From the NCBI GenBank assembly GCA_002471665.1, contig DKQK01000007.1:16189-80188 (forward strand): a stretch of 64,000 bases of DNA, read 5' to 3'. This document shows, piece by piece, positions 60,441-64,000 of the stretch (position 1 is the stretch's first letter; every line of letters begins with the position of its first letter). The translations under genes and the position numbers were made by a program. This DNA comes from Gammaproteobacteria bacterium UBA7310 (GTDB lineage: Bacteria > Pseudomonadota > Gammaproteobacteria > Pseudomonadales > Ketobacteraceae). Below the pieces are notes generated by a model that searched no databases, was not told the origin of the DNA, and saw nothing but the letters and a program-made list of their open reading frames with translations.

Positions 60441-62018
60441 GTGAAAAACAAGTTACTGCACCGCCTTGAAACCATCCGCGAGGTGCAACTGCATCAAAGC
60501 CTCACCCACATGAAACGGGGGCTGGAAAAGGAAAGTCTGCGGGTCAATAGCAACGGCGAGCTGGCACAAACCCGGCACCCTGCAGCCCTGGGTTCCGCAC
60601 TGACCCACCAATGGATCACCACCGACTACTCCGAAGCCCTGCTGGAATTCATCACACCGGTGTTCCAGGACATCAAACGCCCACTGGCATTTCTGCATGA
60701 CCTGCACCGTTTTACTTACCAGAATCTGGATCAGGAACTGTTGTGGGTAAACAGTATGCCGTGCCTGATGGGCGACGAATTGTCCATTCCCATAGCGGAT
60801 TACGGCAGCTCCAATGTGGGCAAAATGAAGCATTACTATCGTCATGGGCTCTGGCACCGCTATGGTCGCTACATGCAAACCATCGCCGGGATTCACTACA
60901 ACGTTTCCATTCCTGACACGTTCTGGTCCGTCTACCACCAACTGGAAAACAGCGGTGAGGAGTTGCAGGATTTTATCTCCGGGCAGTATTTTGGCCTGAT
61001 TCGCAATTTCCTGCGTAATGTGGGCCTGGTGGTGTATCTGTACGGCGCCTCGCCGGCGGTGTGTGGCTCCTTTCTCAGGGGCCGTGAGCATCAATTGGAA
61101 ACCTTCCAGCAACACACCTGTTATATGCCTTACGGCACCTCCCTGCGCATGAGCGATCTGGGCTATCACAACGACGCCCAAGCGGGATTAAAGGTGTCCT
61201 ACAACTCGCTGGATGAGTACGTGAGTTCGCTGCAGCACGCCATTCGCACCCCCTACCCGCCCTATGAAAAACTGGGTGTAAAAAGCCATGGCCAGTATCA
61301 GCAACTGAACACCAATATTCTGCAAATCGAAAACGAGTTCTACAGCAGCATTCGCCCCAAACGGGTGACCCAAAGCGGCGAGCGGCCCACCTGCGCTCTG
61401 GCCGACCGCGGGGTGGAGTACATCGAACTGCGCTGTGTGGACCTCGATCCTTTCAGTCCGCTGGGTATCACCGATTCCCAGATCCGTTTTCTGGATGTGT
61501 TCGCCCTTTATTGCCTGCTCGAGGACAGCCCGGCGCTGACGGAGCAGGAACAGCAATGCAATATCGAGAACTTGCAATCCATCGTCACCCAGGGGCGCGA
61601 CCCACAGCTGCGCCTGACCTCGAAATGCACCCAGGCCCCGTTCCGGCAATGGGCCCAGGAGCATCTGCAGAAAATGCTGCAGGTGGCCCAATTGTTTGAT
61701 CAGGCCCATGGCCACAGCGCCCATTCCGGGGTGGTCAAAGCCCAGATGCAAAAATTGGCGCAGCCGGAACTGACCCCATCGGCCCAGGTCATGACCACCC
61801 TGTTTGAGCAACAGCAACCCTTCTTCGAGTTTGCCATGAACCGGGCTCAGGACACCGCCAACTATTTTAAAAATCAACCGCTTAGCTCAGCCGAAGCCGC
61901 CGCTTTCACCAAAGAGGCGCGCCGTTCCATCGAAGCTCAACGCCGCATTGAAGCAGAAGACGACATCACCTTTGAGCAATATTTAGACAATTTCTTCGCG
62001 CAGGACGCCTGCAATTGA
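60441..62018 (+). CDS. gshA: Glutamate-cysteine ligase (class I)
   Basis: Makes gamma-glutamylcysteine from glutamate, cysteine and ATP, the first step of glutathione synthesis, in the cytoplasm. At 525 residues it is close to E. coli GshA (518). Family features are RGLEKESLRV near residue 25, TDYSEALLEFITP (62-74) and YVGASP-like LYGASPAVCGSFL, as well as IELRCVDLDPFSPLGI near 340. The start is GTG 60441 (MKNKLLHRL), which has GGGAAAA upstream. Same neighbourhood as in pseudomonads, where gshA is close to ompR/envZ. Confidence 0.96.
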   Translation: MKNKLLHRLETIREVQLHQSLTHMKRGLEKESLRVNSNGELAQTRHPAALGSALTHQWITTDYSEALLEFITPVFQDIKRPLAFLHDLHRFTYQNLDQELLWVNSMPCLMGDELSIPIADYGSSNVGKMKHYYRHGLWHRYGRYMQTIAGIHYNVSIPDTFWSVYHQLENSGEELQDFISGQYFGLIRNFLRNVGLVVYLYGASPAVCGSFLRGREHQLETFQQHTCYMPYGTSLRMSDLGYHNDAQAGLKVSYNSLDEYVSSLQHAIRTPYPPYEKLGVKSHGQYQQLNTNILQIENEFYSSIRPKRVTQSGERPTCALADRGVEYIELRCVDLDPFSPLGITDSQIRFLDVFALYCLLEDSPALTEQEQQCNIENLQSIVTQGRDPQLRLTSKCTQAPFRQWAQEHLQKMLQVAQLFDQAHGHSAHSGVVKAQMQKLAQPELTPSAQVMTTLFEQQQPFFEFAMNRAQDTANYFKNQPLSSAEAAAFTKEARRSIEAQRRIEAEDDITFEQYLDNFFAQDACN

Positions 62019-62157
62019 TCTTGTTTGGAAAATTTTCAAGCACTTAGCGTGACTTCCTAGAATTCACTGCTAGTCTTGATCGTAGATGCAGGAAGTTGGC
62101 ATCAGAGTGTGCAGTAAAACAATAAATGACGACCGTAATATGAAGAGGCTGGGAGCC

Positions 62158-62373
62158 ATGAGCATCAGTGAAATCGATCAACATAACTGGAGCATCGAAA
62201 CCCTGAATAAGGCCTATCGTCAAGGCTACATGTTTGGCCTGAGTGGTGAACCACAGAAGGCCTGCCCCTATGATTCAGATGTCATTGCCGCGGCCTGGGA
62301 AGCGGGTTGGACCGACGGCAGTGCGCAGGCCGATCAGATCGGCTTCCGGGCGCGGGAACAAGCCATCGCCTGA
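62158..62373 (+). CDS. Ribosome modulation factor family protein
   Basis: A 71-residue protein if it starts at ATG 62158, or 77 if at ATG 62140. GAGG nine bases before 62158 supports the shorter form. The core NKAYRQGYMFGLSG-x-x-x-x-ACPY ... AAWEAGWTDGSAQADQ matches the RMF pattern (R-G-Y-x-x-G-x-x-G ... C-P-Y ... W-x-x-G-W). RMF dimerises ribosomes in stationary phase. Here the N-terminus is longer and more acidic than the usual basic N-terminus of E. coli RMF, so activity may differ. Confidence 0.72.
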   Translation: MSISEIDQHNWSIETLNKAYRQGYMFGLSGEPQKACPYDSDVIAAAWEAGWTDGSAQADQIGFRAREQAIA

Positions 62374-62431
62374 CGGGGAACCAAGCCCCGTAATGGGGGG
62401 TCGAAGGTCACACAAAGACGCCGCTTGTGTT

Positions 62432-62437
62432 TATAAT
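62432..62437 (+). promoter_or_regulatory. Perfect -10 hexamer upstream of dsbB
   Basis: TATAAT lies in TTGTGTTTATAATCGG. A -35 at the proper distance is weak. It argues against translation starting at the GTG of 62427, inside this promoter, and supports the downstream dsbB start. Confidence 0.5.
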
Positions 62438-62504
62438 CGGTGCGGGATTCTCTCCCCCTGACAATAACACACAAGCAACCGCACTGACTGAAGAGACCAC
62501 GACC

Positions 62505-62996
62505 TTGCCTTCCTACCGTATACTAAACGCACTGGGCGTACTCGGCGCCATCATCTCCATCGCTTTCGCCTACTTTTACCTGCAACGCCATCTGGGACTG
62601 GATGCCTGCCCGCTGTGCCTGATCGATCGCGGCATTGTGATCAGTATCGGATTCTTCTTCCTGCTGGCACTGGTGCATAATCCCGCCACACTGGGACAAC
62701 GCGTCTATGCAGGCTGCGCCCTGCTGTTCAGTGTTTTCGGCATCGCCGTGTGCTGGCGTCACCTTTGGTTACAGAGCCTGCCCAAGGATCAGGTACCGGA
62801 ATGCAGCCCGGGCCTGGAATATATGCTGGAAACCTTCCCCATCAGCGAAACCATCACCACGATTTTCAACAGCGCCGGCGAGTGTGCCGACATCCAGTGG
62901 ACTTTTATGGGATTGTCCATTCCGGCCCAAACAATGCTGGTATTCATTGGTTTCGCACTGTTATCACTGGTGCAATTGCTGCGTAAAAACGGGTAA
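62505..62996 (+). CDS. dsbB: Disulfide bond formation protein DsbB
   Basis: Inner-membrane quinone-linked oxidase that recharges periplasmic DsbA. With the TTG start at 62505 it has 163 residues and four helices, the usual DsbB size. The two redox pairs are C35-P-L-C38 in the first loop and C100/C127 in the second loop (PECSPG ... GECADIQW). The open frame extends to a GTG at 62427, but that lies within a consensus -10, so the TTG is preferred though uncertain; its ribosome site is weak (AGAGA). The gene ends in a hairpin overlapping the stop. Confidence 0.86.
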   Translation: MPSYRILNALGVLGAIISIAFAYFYLQRHLGLDACPLCLIDRGIVISIGFFFLLALVHNPATLGQRVYAGCALLFSVFGIAVCWRHLWLQSLPKDQVPECSPGLEYMLETFPISETITTIFNSAGECADIQWTFMGLSIPAQTMLVFIGFALLSLVQLLRKNG

Positions 62997-63019
62997 GTGA
63001 CCGTTTTTACGCCCTTTTG
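62982..63019 (+). terminator. Terminator overlapping the dsbB stop codon
   Basis: A perfect 11-bp stem, CGTAAAAACGG at 62982-62992 with CCGTTTTTACG at 63001-63011, is followed by CCCTTTTG. The stem begins in the last codons of dsbB and the loop holds the TAA stop. Confidence 0.7.
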
Positions 63020-63404
63020 TCCCCATAAAATTTAGAACGTGTTTTCATAAAAATGATCACCATCATTACCTAAACAACGTTTTCCAATCGTAAATACCCA
63101 CCAAGCCAATAAATCATTTTTGTCAACGTGATAATGTGGTTTTTGGCGCCACCTAAATGTCTTGCCCGCCCAAATCAATTTGCATATTCTCGATAGTCCA
63201 CAGTCTGCAAAAACACGTTGACTGTGGATGATTTCCCTGTGGAATCAATGACAATTTGCAGCAGTACCTATCAGGAGCAGGGCCATGTTTGAGCCCTGGA
63301 AAAGAAGAAGCGTTATTTAACGTTTCGTTGTGTAAAAGGGTAACAGTGAGCCCCTATCAGCCACGACCCGACAACAACTACCATGCAAATGGGGAGACCA
63401 GAAC
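63020..63404 (+). other. AT-rich 385-bp region between dsbB and rsd
   Basis: No gene of normal size is seen. The region is markedly AT-richer than its neighbours. It contains a small inverted repeat ATGAT-CACC-ATCAT near 63053, a repeated GACTGTGGAT / CCTGTGGAAT motif near 63220-63245, and one short open frame with a good ribosome site (listed separately). It probably holds the rsd promoter and a long leader. Confidence 0.6.
63285..63320 (+). CDS. Possible 11-codon leader peptide upstream of rsd
   Basis: ATG 63285 opens a tiny frame, MFEPWKRRSVI, ending at TAA 63318-63320. AGGAG lies seven bases before the ATG, an excellent Shine-Dalgarno. It sits 84 bases before rsd. It may be a regulatory leader or chance; nothing else supports translation. 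Confidence 0.35.
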   Translation: MFEPWKRRSVI

Positions 63405-63884
63405 ATGCTGACCGAAGCCAAAATCCCGAGTGACCTGCACTGGGTCAATATCGATAAGATGATTAGCCGCTGGCTGAAGGAACGACAGGAATTGATCGTT
63501 CTGTATTGCAAAGTGGATGGCCTGAAACAATTTTCACAGCAGGACACACCCATCAGCGTCCGGGTGCAGGCCCTGTGCGACGTACTCATCGACTACGTAT
63601 CCGCCGGCCACTTCGAAGTTTACCAATTGCTGATGAAAGAAGCCGAACATTTCCAGGATGACTATCAGAAAACCATCGACCGTATCCTGCCTCTGATCCA
63701 ACACTCCACTGAACTGGCGCTGGACTTCAACGACCAGTACTGCTCTGCCGAATTGTGTGAAAAGAACATGGAAAAACTGGCCCGCGACCTGAACCAGCTG
63801 GGTGAAAAAATGGTGGAACGGTTTGATCTGGAGGATCAGCTGATCGACAATCTGCATAACTGCCATCGCGACATGGTTGCCTGA
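63405..63884 (+). CDS. rsd: Sigma-70 regulator Rsd/AlgQ
   Basis: A 159-residue cytoplasmic protein of the Rsd/AlgQ family, which binds the housekeeping sigma factor in stationary phase (Rsd) or controls alginate genes (AlgQ). Family pattern: WL-x-x-RQELIVLYCKV (about 23-37), LCDVLIDYVSAGHFEVY near 57-73 and LDFNDQYC around 105-112. ATG 63405 has GGGGAG eight bases upstream. It has a long AT-rich leader and its own terminator at the window edge. Confidence 0.92.
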   Translation: MLTEAKIPSDLHWVNIDKMISRWLKERQELIVLYCKVDGLKQFSQQDTPISVRVQALCDVLIDYVSAGHFEVYQLLMKEAEHFQDDYQKTIDRILPLIQHSTELALDFNDQYCSAELCEKNMEKLARDLNQLGEKMVERFDLEDQLIDNLHNCHRDMVA

Positions 63885-63974
63885 ACACTGTTGCCTTAAC
63901 ACTGTTGGCTGCACACTATCGGCCAAACACAGGGCAACCATCACAATACCGATCTACCGCAGATCGATAATAAA

Positions 63975-64000
63975 AGAGAGAGCGTTACGCTCTCTTTTTT
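63975..64000 (+). terminator. Rho-independent terminator of rsd
   Basis: The stem GAGAGCG at 63978-63984 with CGCTCTC at 63988-63994 has a 3-base loop and is followed by T6 to the window end. It lies about 90 bases after rsd. Confidence 0.9.

Noticed and set aside
63046..63067. Fur-box-like AAATGATCACCATCATTAC downstream of dsbB
   Set aside because: Alignment to the 19-bp consensus is poor, and rsd is not a usual iron-regulated gene. It is more likely a chance inverted repeat.

Overview
The window looks like chromosome of a gammaproteobacterium of the broad Pseudomonas/Alcanivorax/Ketobacter/Marinobacter kind. This is inferred from gene content only: pckA, class I fbp, rlmG, trhO, ompR/envZ, tex, gshA, an RMF-family gene, dsbB and rsd/algQ, plus a PF10118-type metal-dependent hydrolase common in marine and hydrocarbon-using gammaproteobacteria. 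Coding density is high, with short AT-rich gaps, many 1-8 bp gene overlaps and clear intrinsic terminators. I see no tRNA, rRNA, insertion sequence, integrase or CRISPR array.

Layout. 1-11.5 kb: the 3' part of pckA, rlmG, a 2-oxoglutarate dioxygenase, an MBOAT/SGNH acetylation pair, a PF10118 hydrolase, fbp, a periplasmic PQQ-type sugar dehydrogenase, a GNAT protein and an alpha/beta hydrolase. 11.6-25.6 kb: a self-contained iron-acquisition island. On the + strand lie an ABC importer (ATPase, binding protein, fused permease) and an IutA-like TonB receptor. Convergent to it on the - strand is a full iucABCD aerobactin-type operon plus a small unknown gene. A ShiF-like exporter diverges from iucA. 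Fur-box-like sequences lie upstream of both units.

25.7-33.6 kb: a secreted or anchored MORN-repeat protein with a C13/legumain-like protease domain, then convergently a cobalamin-linked cluster: CbiZ, a B12 riboswitch, a CobN-family protein with signal peptide and C-terminal membrane anchor, a short ExbB/TolQ-like protein and a DUF2149 protein whose membrane helix resembles ExbD/TolR. No CobS/CobT ATPase is present, so this may be a proton-motive-force-driven envelope CobN machine. It is the most interesting system in the window.

33.7-44.2 kb: a MAPEG protein; a PspA-like/membrane protein/VWA operon divergent from an OmpR-class response regulator and sensor kinase, with a CpxR-box-like repeat between them; a calcium-binding-type lipoprotein with thrombospondin type 3 repeats; a LuxR-type regulator tail-to-tail with a hybrid histidine kinase; and a TPR protein. 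44.4-64 kb: trhO; ompR and envZ separated by a pyruvate-kinase-like gene that has lost key catalytic lysines; an RND efflux pair; a DUF1631 protein; tex; a lipoprotein hydrolase; gshA; an RMF-family gene; dsbB; and rsd behind a long leader with a possible 11-codon peptide.
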